Shown here: piece after piece, positions 7,500-15,865 of the stretch | Layout: the number at the start of each line of letters is the position of its first letter | How positions within the stretch are numbered: the stretch's first letter is position 1 | DNA from: Erysipelothrix tonsillarum DSM 14972 | GTDB taxonomy: Bacteria > Bacillota_I > Bacilli_A > Erysipelotrichales > Erysipelotrichaceae | Reading direction: 5' to 3' | Length of the DNA stretch: 64,000 nucleotides | Assembly: GCF_000373785.1 (NCBI RefSeq) | Contig: NZ_KB892378.1 | Coordinates: 248,001 to 312,000 of the forward strand | Translations under genes and position numbers: made by a program | Notes under the pieces: generated by a model | What the model was told of the DNA's origin: nothing | Seen by the model: the letters and a program-made list of their open reading frames with translations, nothing else | The model's database searches: none

Positions 7500-8333
7500 C
7501 TATCCTTTCACAGCACCTACTGTAACACCTTGGGTAAAGAAGCTTTGGAAACAGAGGAACACAACAATCATCGGTAATGATGCAAGCAATGCCCCTGCCA
7601 TTAGAAGTCCGTAGTTTAATGAGAATTCTGCAGACTGCGCCATGGAAGCAAGGCCTAGTGGAAGTGTCTTCATAACTTCGGAGTTGGTAAAGACGAGTTG
7701 AGAGAAGTAATCATTCCAACTAGAAATAAATGTAAAGATTGCCAGTGCACCAATTCCAGGTTTCACGATTGGAAGCACGATGTGCCAAAACTTTTTAAGT
7801 TCGCTGCAACCATCGATATCCGCAGATTCAAGTAAGGAATCGGGAACTGCATGAGAGAATTGCTTCATCAGGAAGACCCCAAATGGCCATCCAACTGCAG
7901 GTAAGATCAATGCTGCATAGGTATCCATCAATCCCAACTCCGTAATAAAACGAAGTAATGGAATCAAAATAACTTGTTTTGGTAGAGCCATCGCCGCAAT
8001 AAAGATTGCGAAGATAACTTTAACACCTGGAAACTTTTTCTTAGCCAATGCATAGCCAGCTAACGACGCCGTGGTACAAACAAGTAAGGTCGTTGTTAGG
8101 GATACAAAAACTGAGTTGAAAAACCAACGTGCCGTTAAAGGTTGCAGAAGCAACTTATAGTTATCCAATGTTGGATTGAGTGGAAACCACTCCGGTGGTA
8201 AGGCAATCGCCACATCCTGCAACTTAAAGGATCCCGAAGCAATCCAATAAAATGGAAAGATAAAGAAAATCGTAAGTGCTACTAAGAAGATCATTGAAAT
8301 GATATTAAAGAGTCCAAATTTTTTAAACTTCAT
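7500..8333 (-). CDS. Sugar ABC transporter permease (MalG type), probably for sialic acid
   Basis: The 277-residue protein has six membrane segments and the permease EAA loop ESADIDGCSELKKFWHIVLP near residues 180-199, the site that contacts the ATPase. It belongs to the carbohydrate-uptake (CUT1) permeases. It is the second permease, 13 bases after the first. No ATPase gene is in the operon, so a shared MsmK-type ATPase elsewhere probably powers it, as in streptococcal SatABC systems. The sialic-acid substrate is inferred from the nan genes around it. Confidence 0.9.
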   Translation of the reverse strand: MKFKKFGLFNIISMIFLVALTIFFIFPFYWIASGSFKLQDVAIALPPEWFPLNPTLDNYKLLLQPLTARWFFNSVFVSLTTTLLVCTTASLAGYALAKKKFPGVKVIFAIFIAAMALPKQVILIPLLRFITELGLMDTYAALILPAVGWPFGVFLMKQFSHAVPDSLLESADIDGCSELKKFWHIVLPIVKPGIGALAIFTFISSWNDYFSQLVFTNSEVMKTLPLGLASMAQSAEFSLNYGLLMAGALLASLPMIVVFLCFQSFFTQGVTVGAVKG

Positions 8334-8346
8334 GTGTATTCTCCCC

Positions 8347-9243
8347 CTAATAATTTACGTCATCCGATAAGAATTTAAATTGTAATGTAGAGATAATTGC
8401 AATAATGATTGCAAGAATCACTCCCATCGCAGACGCCTTTCCATATTCTTGTAGAATAATCGCTGTTTCATAAACCAAATACATTACCGTTGATGTCGAA
8501 TAGTTTGGGCCACCCGCCGTCATTAATTGAATTAATGAAAAGATTTGGAAACTATTAATGGTTGTAGTAACCACAATGTATAACGTCGTAGGTTTAATTA
8601 ACGGCCAAATAATTTTACGGAATACCACCCAGTTCCCTGCACCATCAATACGTGCCGATTCCAGCAATTCTTCCGGAACATTTCCTAACGCCGCAACATA
8701 CAGAATGATAGGTTGTCCCAAGCTTGTCGTAATTAAGACGGCAATGATGGCGTAAATCGCTGTTTTAGAATTTCCGAGCCACTGTACATTTTCATTAATA
8801 AGCCCTGCATTTTTTAAGATATAGTTCAAGATTCCAAAATCCGGGTTATAGATCCATAACCACACTACCGTTATGGATACAACGGATGAAATAGCCGGAA
8901 TATAGAATACACCTCTAAAAAACGAACGAACAGCTGCGTGTTTATTATAGATATGTATTGCAATGAAGAGTGCCAACATCACAACAATCGGTACCGCAAC
9001 TAACGTAATGACTGCAGTATTACGCATGGATTTTAAGAAAATATCGTCATGCACTAAGTTGGTATAATGATTGAAACCGTAGAAGACTTGATTGCGTCCT
9101 CTAAATCTGAAAAACGATAAGTAAATCCCTTTGATCATGGGATATAAAACGAATGTTACGAAGAATAATAACGCGGGCAGTAAAAATAAATACCCACTCG
9201 TGTCAATATGCTTCTTTCTAATTTTCTGTTTTAATGCCTTCAT
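8347..9243 (-). CDS. Sugar ABC transporter permease (MalF type), probably for sialic acid
   Basis: The 298-residue protein has six membrane segments, a short cytosolic N-terminus (KQKIRKKHID), and the EAA loop ELLESARIDGAGNWVVFRKI near residues 212-231. It pairs with the downstream MalG-type permease to form the membrane channel of a CUT1 uptake system. It follows the binding-protein gene after a 68-base gap that contains a terminator-like hairpin, which probably lowers its expression relative to the binding protein. Confidence 0.9.
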   Translation of the reverse strand: MKALKQKIRKKHIDTSGYLFLLPALLFFVTFVLYPMIKGIYLSFFRFRGRNQVFYGFNHYTNLVHDDIFLKSMRNTAVITLVAVPIVVMLALFIAIHIYNKHAAVRSFFRGVFYIPAISSVVSITVVWLWIYNPDFGILNYILKNAGLINENVQWLGNSKTAIYAIIAVLITTSLGQPIILYVAALGNVPEELLESARIDGAGNWVVFRKIIWPLIKPTTLYIVVTTTINSFQIFSLIQLMTAGGPNYSTSTVMYLVYETAIILQEYGKASAMGVILAIIIAIISTLQFKFLSDDVNY

Positions 9244-9261
9244 ACATATCCCCTTCTAATA

Positions 9262-9298
9262 AAAATGGGAGATGAAACAAACATCCATCTCCCATAAC
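9262..9298 (-). terminator. Internal attenuating hairpin between binding protein and permeases
   Basis: ATGGGAGATG (9265-9274) pairs with CATCTCCCAT (9286-9295); on the minus strand a TTTTT run follows. Partial termination here would leave more mRNA for the binding protein than for the permeases, a common arrangement in ABC uptake operons. Confidence 0.7.
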
Positions 9299-9311
9299 TA
9301 TGATTGATAAC

Positions 9312-10607
9312 CTATTGTGCTTCTTTAATTGTATTATTTGCTTTTTCTACAAATGCATCTGCGGCAGCTTTCGGTTCTGCTTCACCACTCATAACCGATT
9401 GAAGCATTGGGAACCAGTAAGGACGCATTTTCGCATAACCTTCAATGGTATTGTAGTAAGGTCCAAAGTGCGGTGTTAAGGATTCTGCGAATTTTAATTC
9501 CGCATCATCATAAAGCCCTGTTTGTCCTTGTTGAGCTGAGAAGTTTCCGGTTGCAAGAAGTGTTCGTTTGCCCCAAACTTCATCATTAATCATAAAGTCA
9601 GCGAATTTTTGAGCTGCTGCTGCTTTCGCATCATCGCCGTTATCAAAGACTGCAGGTCCCGCAACTAAGAATTCATACTTAGGTGCTTTCGCATCATTTG
9701 GATACGGTAAGAAACGCGCATTCATATCAGACCCTTGCATGTGTTGTGTACGTAGCCCAGGTGATGAAAGAATTGAAATGGCTGTTTTATTTGATTTAAA
9801 GTATTCTTGACCATCTTTGGATTCAAGACCTTGTCCACTTCCCAAGAGTCCTTCTTGTGCCGCTTTCGCAACCCACTCAAGTCCTTTGACCCCTTGTTCA
9901 TTATTGATGGTGTATTCACTGATTGCTTCATCGGTAATCCATGATCCATAGAGGTTTGAAACAAAGGCACGTGGACCTTGATCGCCTGCTGCCGATTTCG
10001 CATACAACAATGTAGGAATCATGTCTGGATCTTTTTCTTTAACAGCTCTTAAGAATGTTTCAAATTCATCGACCGTCCAATTACGACCTGGATTGTCGGC
10101 TTGATCCAATGGAAGTAAATCTGTAATACCTAATTTATCCGTTACATTTGTATTTACGGCCATTAAGAATGGTGCAATCCCTTGCGGATATAAATAAAGT
10201 TTATCTTCAAAGCTGCTTGCCTTCACTGCGGATTCATCAAGCTTTTTAGTATCCACATTGGCAAAATCTTTAAGGTATCCTTTTGAAGCCCAGTCAATGA
10301 CACGACCGGGTGCATCATAAATAACATCAGGATTTGTTTTAGATTGAATTGCGGTTTCAATCTTAGCAGGTCCATCCGTAAAGTCGATTTTTTGATAATC
10401 AACTTTGATGGTTGGATTTTTTTCTTCGAATGCTTTAATTAATGCTGCATCATAATCAGCTGAATCCGGAAATTCTTGATCATTGGTAAAGTTAGGGAAG
10501 TTCCAATATTTAATTGTTACTTCTTCGGTTTCCTGTTTTTTACCACATCCTGTCAACAACAACGCTAGCGCAGCTGTTGTGATAACACCTCTCGTAAATC
10601 GTTTCAT
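9312..10607 (-). CDS. Extracellular sugar-binding lipoprotein, probably sialic-acid specific
   Basis: The 431-residue protein has a lipoprotein signal (LALLLTGCGKK, lipid Cys near residue 21) and a family 1 solute-binding fold with the usual hallmarks: KYWNFPNF at the start, DVIYDAPGRVIDW, LYLYPQGIAPF, and a C-terminal helical segment. It captures substrate outside the membrane for the two permeases downstream. It is the first gene of the operon; its promoter overlaps a cre site. Sialic acid as ligand is inferred from nanE in the same operon and nanA/nanK next to it. Confidence 0.9.
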   Translation of the reverse strand: MKRFTRGVITTAALALLLTGCGKKQETEEVTIKYWNFPNFTNDQEFPDSADYDAALIKAFEEKNPTIKVDYQKIDFTDGPAKIETAIQSKTNPDVIYDAPGRVIDWASKGYLKDFANVDTKKLDESAVKASSFEDKLYLYPQGIAPFLMAVNTNVTDKLGITDLLPLDQADNPGRNWTVDEFETFLRAVKEKDPDMIPTLLYAKSAAGDQGPRAFVSNLYGSWITDEAISEYTINNEQGVKGLEWVAKAAQEGLLGSGQGLESKDGQEYFKSNKTAISILSSPGLRTQHMQGSDMNARFLPYPNDAKAPKYEFLVAGPAVFDNGDDAKAAAAQKFADFMINDEVWGKRTLLATGNFSAQQGQTGLYDDAELKFAESLTPHFGPYYNTIEGYAKMRPYWFPMLQSVMSGEAEPKAAADAFVEKANNTIKEAQ

Positions 10608-10664
10608 GCTTTTCCTCCTCTAACATGCATACCTAAGCATTTGAGATATGCTGTATCTAATTTC

Positions 10665-10692
10665 ATAATAGCATCAATTTTATGCTTTGCAA
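10665..10692 (-). promoter_or_regulatory. Promoter of the sialic-acid transport operon
   Basis: On the minus strand, -35 TTGCAA (10687-10692) and -10 TATTAT (10665-10670) are separated by 16 bases and lie about 58 bases before the binding-protein start. The -35 box is covered by a cre site. Confidence 0.6.
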
Positions 10693-10702
10693 GCGTTTTC
10701 AT
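10686..10702 (-). promoter_or_regulatory. Catabolite-responsive element (cre)
   Basis: The minus-strand sequence ATGAAAACGCTTGCAA fits the WTGNAANCGNWNNCWW cre consensus at every position and overlaps the -35 box. CcpA binding here would block the transport operon when glucose is present. Confidence 0.75.
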
Positions 10703-10729
10703 AAAATTATTTACAATTTCATAATTCGT

Positions 10730-10783
10730 GAAAATAGTTTTCGAAATCATTGACAATTAGAGCCACTCATTAAAATTGTTTTC
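10730..10783. promoter_or_regulatory. Two copies of a GAAAAnnnTTTTC motif (candidate RpiR/NanR operator)
   Basis: GAAAATAGTTTTC (10730-10742) and TAAAATTGTTTTC (10771-10783) lie upstream of the transport promoter. Related copies occur upstream of nanA. The AT-rich setting makes chance matches possible, so this is a candidate only. Confidence 0.35.
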
Positions 10784-10808
10784 GTCTAATAAGTGGCTTA
10801 AAATGATA

Positions 10809-11630
10809 TTATTCCTCAGATTTTTCGTTCGCTTTTTTGATAATTGCATCAACGGTCTGGCTCATAACATAGCTGTACTGATCATTTTCAAGCAATTTCA
10901 TTGAGATAATATCTACAAGATACATTATGGCAAATTGCGAATTTACAAATCGCTTATTATCAATAAATAAAGTATTGTAAACGAAGAGTTGGTAATCGCT
11001 AATATGTGCTAATTCACTCTCCGAAAAACTTGTTATCGATAAAATTTTGGAACCATTATTTTTAGCGGTCTTTACCGCATTAAGGACTTCATTGGTTTTC
11101 CCCGATGTTGAGATACCAATCACGAGGTCTTTTTCTTTGGTTATGGTTGAATTAATCAACATCATATGGGAATCCGTAATACCGGAGACATTGAATCCCA
11201 TACGTAAGAGTCTTTGAGTCATCTCCATCGCTGTGAGCCCTGAACTCCCAACGCCATATATGAAGATACGCTGTGCATCTTTTAATGCGGTAATGACCCG
11301 TTCTAACTCCTCTTTGTCGATGTTTTTCTTCGTACGGTCGATCACACGATTATAGTACGAATACACACTATCAAAAATATCTGAAGACTCGAGTGGTATG
11401 CCATCCTGTTCTGCCGCAGAGATTTGAATTTTCATATCAACAAAGCTCTCGCAACCAATCTTACGACAAAAGCGTGTGATGGTTGCACTGGAGGTTCCCG
11501 TTTGTTCCGCCAATTTACCAATATTGATATTTCGTATCTCATTGTTTTTCTGCAAGATATACATGGCAATTTGTTTTTCCTTTTGGGAAAAGTTTACATA
11601 TTGTTTTTGTATTTCATCGAGGATATCCAT
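10809..11630 (-). CDS. RpiR/MurR-family regulator of the sialic-acid locus
   Basis: The 273-residue protein has an N-terminal RpiR helix-turn-helix (GKLAEQTGTSSATITRFCRK, about 38-57) and a C-terminal SIS sugar-phosphate-binding domain (IFIYGVGSSGLTAMEM near 126-141, VIGISTSGKTNEVLNA near 175-190). It is the last gene of the nanA-nanK operon, one base after nanK. RpiR regulators of nan loci typically bind ManNAc-6-phosphate or GlcNAc-6-phosphate; here that is inferred from position. Repression of both nan operons is likely, and shared motifs upstream of each support this. Confidence 0.88.
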   Translation of the reverse strand: MDILDEIQKQYVNFSQKEKQIAMYILQKNNEIRNINIGKLAEQTGTSSATITRFCRKIGCESFVDMKIQISAAEQDGIPLESSDIFDSVYSYYNRVIDRTKKNIDKEELERVITALKDAQRIFIYGVGSSGLTAMEMTQRLLRMGFNVSGITDSHMMLINSTITKEKDLVIGISTSGKTNEVLNAVKTAKNNGSKILSITSFSESELAHISDYQLFVYNTLFIDNKRFVNSQFAIMYLVDIISMKLLENDQYSYVMSQTVDAIIKKANEKSEE

Positions 11631-11631
11631 G

Positions 11632-12507
11632 TCATCCTTCCTTTCTTTCTAAAAAGTGATACAGAGCCCCTACCATTCCCGCATCATTTTTCAGTTCCGC
11701 AAACCGTATGTCTGCAGTGTTAAAGGATGCGATCATGTTTGCTTCGAGCGAAGCACGAATCATTGGTTCCAAAAGTTCACGTTGTGCCATGATTCCACCA
11801 CCCAAAACAATAACTTCTGGGTTTATCATGTACTGCACACTCGCCAGCCCCTGAACTAAATGATCCACAAAACGTGTAAGTGCTTGTTGACAAATAAGAT
11901 CCCCTCTTTTTGCATTGGCAAATACCTTTCTCCCATCAAAGATCTGGTCACTGGGGTGATGTTTCATCACATCCTGGACCAATGCCGTTGTGGAAGCTAA
12001 ATCTTGAAAATACGATCCCTGAATAGGGATATAACCCAGTTCACCCGCAGTACCGGTTGCTCCATACCACAATTTACCATCAAACATCACGGCCCCACCA
12101 ACACCCGTTCCAATCGTAAGACAGACAACTGATGAGGCATTTTTGGCAGCACCTTTCCAATACTCGCCCAGACAGGCGCTGTTTACGTCATTTTCAACAA
12201 AACAAGGAATGTTGTAGGTTGACTCAACAATTTGTTTTAAGGGTGTTCCGGTATAGTCGGGAATTGTATATCCCGCATATTGAATTGAACCACTTGCTCG
12301 ATCAACCACACCTGCGGTTGAAATCGCTATCCCATCAATGGATTGATCCGCTTGAATGATTTGGTGGAGGGTATCCACAATTTCGTGATTCCCCGGTGTC
12401 TGTTGAACTGTAATTTCTTGGGTCTCCGATAACCGTTCACCATTCTCGTTAAAGCAAGCGTGCTTGATTGAGGTTCCCCCAATATCAATGCAACGATAAC
12501 AGTTCAT
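11632..12507 (-). CDS. nanK: N-acetylmannosamine kinase (ROK family)
   Basis: The 291-residue ROK kinase phosphorylates ManNAc released by NanA. It has the phosphate motif DIGGTSIKHACF at residues 8-19, the catalytic-region ENDVNSACLGEYWKGA near 110, and TIGTGVGGAVMFDGKLWYG followed by AGELGY. The zinc-binding Cys cluster of many ROK proteins is missing after AGELGY, as in other BMK-type ROK kinases. The gene lies 12 bases after nanA and one base before the RpiR gene. A glucose or fructose ROK kinase is possible on sequence alone, but context favours NanK. Confidence 0.88.
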   Translation of the reverse strand: MNCYRCIDIGGTSIKHACFNENGERLSETQEITVQQTPGNHEIVDTLHQIIQADQSIDGIAISTAGVVDRASGSIQYAGYTIPDYTGTPLKQIVESTYNIPCFVENDVNSACLGEYWKGAAKNASSVVCLTIGTGVGGAVMFDGKLWYGATGTAGELGYIPIQGSYFQDLASTTALVQDVMKHHPSDQIFDGRKVFANAKRGDLICQQALTRFVDHLVQGLASVQYMINPEVIVLGGGIMAQRELLEPMIRASLEANMIASFNTADIRFAELKNDAGMVGALYHFLERKEG

Positions 12508-12519
12508 GCCTTCCCTCCT

Positions 12520-13392
12520 CTATGCTTTCACAAAGGTTTGATGGATTTCAACGGCACGTTGACGTTGTTGAGGGCTAGGCGCTTTCATCGGTTCACGACA
12601 AATTCCGGCATGAACCCCTTCTTCCATCAAAATTAACTTCAATGTATTGTACAGTCCATTTTCGAGTACAGCACTAATTAAATCATTCGTTTCTTTTTGG
12701 AGTTGTAATGCTGTCTGTAAATCCCCTGCATCCACCGCATCCATAGTTTGACGCGCTTTAGAAGCATTCACATTGAACGTTGACCCAATTGCACCATCAA
12801 CACCCAAAGCACAAGCCGGTAAAAGCATTTCATCAAAACCAGCATAAATTAATTTTTCAGGGAAGGTTGTACGCATGCGTTCAAGCAAGTAGAAATCTGC
12901 TGCGGTAAACTTAACCCCTTTAATTTTTTTATTTTCAAATAACTCCGCAAATTGTTCCAGTGAGAGAGAGACCCCTGTAAGATAAAGGATTGAATAAATA
13001 ATCATCTCGGTATCAACATCTTCAAGAATGCGATTGTAGTAGTTTTTAACTTCCTCAAAATCAAATTTGTAATAAAACGGTGTTACCGCTGAAATTGTTT
13101 GATACCCGAGTTCGGTTACAAAATGTGCAAGTTCTTTCGCTTCTTTTAAGTTGGTAGAACCGACTTGGGCGATTAGGTCACACGCACCATTTGTTTCTTC
13201 ATAAGCAATTTCAAAGATTCGTTTTTTTTCTTCCGTTGAAATCAAAAAGTTCTCGCCGGTACTTCCTCCGACATAAAGTCCGTCGACCTTATTATGATCG
13301 ATGTTATAACGAACAATTTCCCGAAGCCCTTGTTCGGAAAGATTGCCGTGTTCATCAAATGCAACAAGCAATGCTGAATATAGTTTTTTCAT
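12520..13392 (-). CDS. nanA: N-acetylneuraminate lyase
   Basis: The 290-residue class I aldolase splits sialic acid into ManNAc and pyruvate. Family marks: LYVGGSTGENFLIS near residues 40-53 with the GSTGE pyruvate site, MIIYSILYLTGVSLS with the active-site Tyr, and KIKGVKFTAADFYLLER with the Schiff-base Lys near 163. The usual YNIP before LTG is YSIL here. It is the first gene of the nanA-nanK-rpiR operon, with its own promoter and a cre site between promoter and start. Confidence 0.93.
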   Translation of the reverse strand: MKKLYSALLVAFDEHGNLSEQGLREIVRYNIDHNKVDGLYVGGSTGENFLISTEEKKRIFEIAYEETNGACDLIAQVGSTNLKEAKELAHFVTELGYQTISAVTPFYYKFDFEEVKNYYNRILEDVDTEMIIYSILYLTGVSLSLEQFAELFENKKIKGVKFTAADFYLLERMRTTFPEKLIYAGFDEMLLPACALGVDGAIGSTFNVNASKARQTMDAVDAGDLQTALQLQKETNDLISAVLENGLYNTLKLILMEEGVHAGICREPMKAPSPQQRQRAVEIHQTFVKA

Positions 13393-13413
13393 TTTCCACC
13401 TCTGCGATCGCTA

Positions 13414-13429
13414 TTGGTATCGCTTACAT
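13414..13429 (-). promoter_or_regulatory. Catabolite-responsive element (cre) before nanA
   Basis: On the minus strand ATGTAAGCGATACCAA fits the cre consensus fully. It lies just downstream of the -10 box, where CcpA would act as a roadblock to RNA polymerase. Confidence 0.75.
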
Positions 13430-13433
13430 TCGG

Positions 13434-13462
13434 AGTATATCATCGAAAATTGTTTTAATCAA
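13434..13462 (-). promoter_or_regulatory. nanA promoter with candidate operator in the spacer
   Basis: -35 TTGATT (13457-13462) and -10 TATACT (13434-13439) are 17 bases apart on the minus strand. The spacer includes AAAATTGTTTT (13446-13456), an 11-base sequence also present upstream of the transport operon at 10772-10782. Confidence 0.6.
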
Positions 13463-13568
13463 GCGCAAATATTGAAAACAAATACCAATATAGAAACCCC
13501 TTACAATACGATGTAAAATATAGATTACTTTGTAAATCATTACCATAGAAAGCAAACCTACTGTTGAG

Positions 13569-13593
13569 TGACCCTAAGTCATCTTTAGGGTCA
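13569..13593. repeat. Inverted repeat in the nanA upstream region
   Basis: TGACCCTAA (13569-13577) pairs with TTAGGGTCA (13585-13593), followed by TTTT on the plus strand. No plus-strand gene precedes it. It could be a terminator for an unseen short transcript. Confidence 0.4.
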
Positions 13594-13605
13594 TTTTAAT
13601 CAGAC

Positions 13606-13633
13606 GAAATTTATTTTCATTAAAAATATTTTC
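13606..13633. promoter_or_regulatory. Two further GAAAAnnnTTTTC-like motifs
   Basis: GAAATTTATTTTC (13606-13618) and TAAAAATATTTTC (13621-13633) sit about 150 bases upstream of the nanA promoter. They resemble the motifs at 10730-10783 and are candidate RpiR sites. Confidence 0.25.
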
Positions 13634-13656
13634 GCAATACCATTTTTGGATCAATA

Positions 13657-13681
13657 AAAAAAACGACACCGAAGTGTCGCT
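13657..13681 (-). terminator. Rho-independent terminator of the HAD gene
   Basis: On the minus strand CGACAC-TTCG-GTGTCG is followed by eight T. It directly follows the stop codon of the gene ending at 13682. Confidence 0.9.
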
Positions 13682-14365
13682 TTAAGCGATGATTTTAAGA
13701 AAATCAATGAGATGATGAATTTCATAATCCGGCTTGATATCGGACGTGTTTTGAAGTCCTTCGGGATTATACCAACATCCTGTAAGTCCAGCATTCATCG
13801 CACCGTATACATCGGCCTTTATATTGTCACCCAAGACAATCGTTTGTGCAGGATCAAAATTAGGTATTGTTTGCGCCACGACATCGAAAAATTCGATCAT
13901 GGGCTTCGCAAAGCCAATTTCTTGTGAAATAAAAATATAATCAAACCACTCACGAATATTCGCATGGTCCAATCGCTTATATTGTGTATCGGTAATTCCA
14001 TTGGTCACAATACCTAAACGATAATCATCTTTAACCGCTTTAAGAAGTTCCATTGCTCCCGGCATAAAGATATTATTTTCTTCAATTAATGTGCGGAACA
14101 TTTGATCCATTTCACGTCCCGTATAAGGAAGGTTGAAAGGTGCTAATGCAGTTCCAAAACGATTGTCAAGAATCGTCTGTTGATCAATTTCACCACGTTC
14201 ATGTGCTTGCCATAACGCATGATTCACTTCAAAATAAGTATCGAGCACTTCCTTGGTATAAGGAACGTTGAGCGTTTCAAAGAGTTTTTCCAATGCAATT
14301 GTTTCTGCTGCTTTAAAATTTAAAAGTGTATTATCAATATCAAATAGTAACGTTGTATATGTCAT
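13682..14365 (-). CDS. YjjG-family HAD nucleotidase/phosphatase
   Basis: The 227-residue HAD hydrolase has motif I as LLFDIDNTLLNF (residues 6-17), motif II as LGIVTNGITD near 115, and motifs III/IV as KP and VLGDNIKADVYGA near 180. The helical cap follows motif I. The sequence fits the YjjG noncanonical pyrimidine nucleotidase subfamily (DIDNTLL, VTNG), which dephosphorylates dUMP/dTMP and related nucleotides in Escherichia coli. The exact substrate here is unproven. It is monocistronic with its own terminator. Confidence 0.82.
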   Translation of the reverse strand: MTYTTLLFDIDNTLLNFKAAETIALEKLFETLNVPYTKEVLDTYFEVNHALWQAHERGEIDQQTILDNRFGTALAPFNLPYTGREMDQMFRTLIEENNIFMPGAMELLKAVKDDYRLGIVTNGITDTQYKRLDHANIREWFDYIFISQEIGFAKPMIEFFDVVAQTIPNFDPAQTIVLGDNIKADVYGAMNAGLTGCWYNPEGLQNTSDIKPDYEIHHLIDFLKIIA

Positions 14366-14489
14366 AATGTCCTCCGAATCTTTTATATTTTATCATATTT
14401 TCAAATGCCATGGGATTTTCACCCACTTTGCCTAGAGAAAAAAATATAAATAGTCTATTATAGGTATATTATGCATATCGAGGTGACAT

Positions 14490-15833
14490 ATGAAAACAAT
14501 TACAAATCGCCGTGAATTACGGTCAGAATTGGCACGATACATTCTTCCTTCTATTGGTGCAATGGTCTTTTTCTCATTATATACCATGGTCGATGGGATG
14601 TTCGTTGGACAAGGAGTTGGGCCGGAGGCACTCGCCGCGGTCAATCTTTCTATGCCCTATATTAATATTATCTTTGCCTTAGCGCTTATTATTGCGGTTG
14701 GAGCTTCTACGCTCATTACCTTCCACTTTGGTCATAAAGCGTATGACACAAGTAACAATATTTTTTCGTTGGGCTTTTGGTTTTTGGTGCTCTTATCCCT
14801 TGGATTAACACTGGTAGTTTGGTTTGCATTGGATCCATTGATTTGGGGCTTAGGTGCAACACACGATACGGTTCACTATGTAAAAGATTATCTTGGGATT
14901 ATCGTTCTTTTCAGCCCTTTCTTTATGTTAACCTATTATCTCGAAGTATTAGTTAAATCTGATGGTGCGCCTGGTTTATCACTTTTAGGTATAATCTTGA
15001 GTGCTGGTGTTAATATCGTATTAGACTATCTCTTTGTGATGAAGTTCCACTGGGGTATTCAAGGGGCTGCCGTTGCGACCGGTATTGCCCAAGTCTTTGG
15101 TTTTATTTTCTTTTTAGCTTATTTCTATACGTCTAAAGCAACTTTACGCCTTGGAAAAATCAAATGGAACTTACCCCAATTGAAAAAAATAATCAAAATT
15201 GGAATTCCTGATTCTTTAACGGAACTATCATCTGGTTTTATCACATTCATCTTCAATCTTGTGATTGCGAAGCGCTTAGGTTCAAGTGGACTTGCCGCTT
15301 TTGGCATCTTGATGTACATCAACAATCTTGTGACGGTCACGATGATTGGTATCAATCAAGGTATCCAACCGTTAGTCAGCTACTATAATGGCCAAGGCAA
15401 GCAAGAAATCATTAAATTTATCTTACATGACGCCTTGATGATCAGCGTGGTCTGTGGCCTTGCATTCTTCAGTGTATGTCAACTCATCCCTCATACCTTG
15501 ATTGGTCTCTTTATCAACCCAAGCAACACCGCACCATTCACCATTGCCATGGAAGCCTTGCCGTTATTTAGTCTTGGATTTCTGGTCTGTGGTCTCAATA
15601 TCGTGTTAGCGGGATTTTTCACCGCCTTGGAAAAAATTAAACCGGCAACACTTATTTCTTTATTACGGGGTTACATTCTGGTCGCTCTATGTGTTTTGGT
15701 GCTTCCCGAACTCTTTGGAACACGTGCAATTTGGTTTGCACCGCTCACCTATGAACTCTTAACATTAGGTGTCTCCGTGTATGAACACCAACAATATCAA
15801 AAAGGATTGGGCGATTTTGCCCCTACTATATAA
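14490..15833 (+). CDS. MATE-family multidrug efflux protein
   Basis: The 447-residue protein has twelve membrane segments in two related halves and the MATE/DinF layout: SIGAMVFFSLYTMVDGMFVG at residues 21-40, AAVNLSMPYINI, and GINQGIQPLVSYYNGQGK near 290 in the second half. MATE proteins export drugs or metabolites using a sodium or proton gradient; the substrate is unknown. It diverges from the HAD gene and ends at its own terminator. A second MATE gene lies at 23850-25163; the two share the VDGxFxGQxVG motif. Confidence 0.9.
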   Translation: MKTITNRRELRSELARYILPSIGAMVFFSLYTMVDGMFVGQGVGPEALAAVNLSMPYINIIFALALIIAVGASTLITFHFGHKAYDTSNNIFSLGFWFLVLLSLGLTLVVWFALDPLIWGLGATHDTVHYVKDYLGIIVLFSPFFMLTYYLEVLVKSDGAPGLSLLGIILSAGVNIVLDYLFVMKFHWGIQGAAVATGIAQVFGFIFFLAYFYTSKATLRLGKIKWNLPQLKKIIKIGIPDSLTELSSGFITFIFNLVIAKRLGSSGLAAFGILMYINNLVTVTMIGINQGIQPLVSYYNGQGKQEIIKFILHDALMISVVCGLAFFSVCQLIPHTLIGLFINPSNTAPFTIAMEALPLFSLGFLVCGLNIVLAGFFTALEKIKPATLISLLRGYILVALCVLVLPELFGTRAIWFAPLTYELLTLGVSVYEHQQYQKGLGDFAPTI

Positions 15834-15863
15834 AAACGGAAACTTAAGGTTTCCGTTTTTTTT
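15833..15863. terminator. Bidirectional Rho-independent terminator
   Basis: ACGGAAAC and GTTTCCGT form the stem around a TTAAG loop, with an A-run before and a T-run after. It separates the convergent MATE and RpiR genes. Confidence 0.85.
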
Positions 15864-15865
15864 TA

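Noticed and set aside
10761-10798. AGCCACT...AGTGGCT inverted repeat as terminator of the nanA-nanK-rpiR operon
   Set aside because: The loop is long and no T-run follows on the minus strand, so I did not list it as a terminator.
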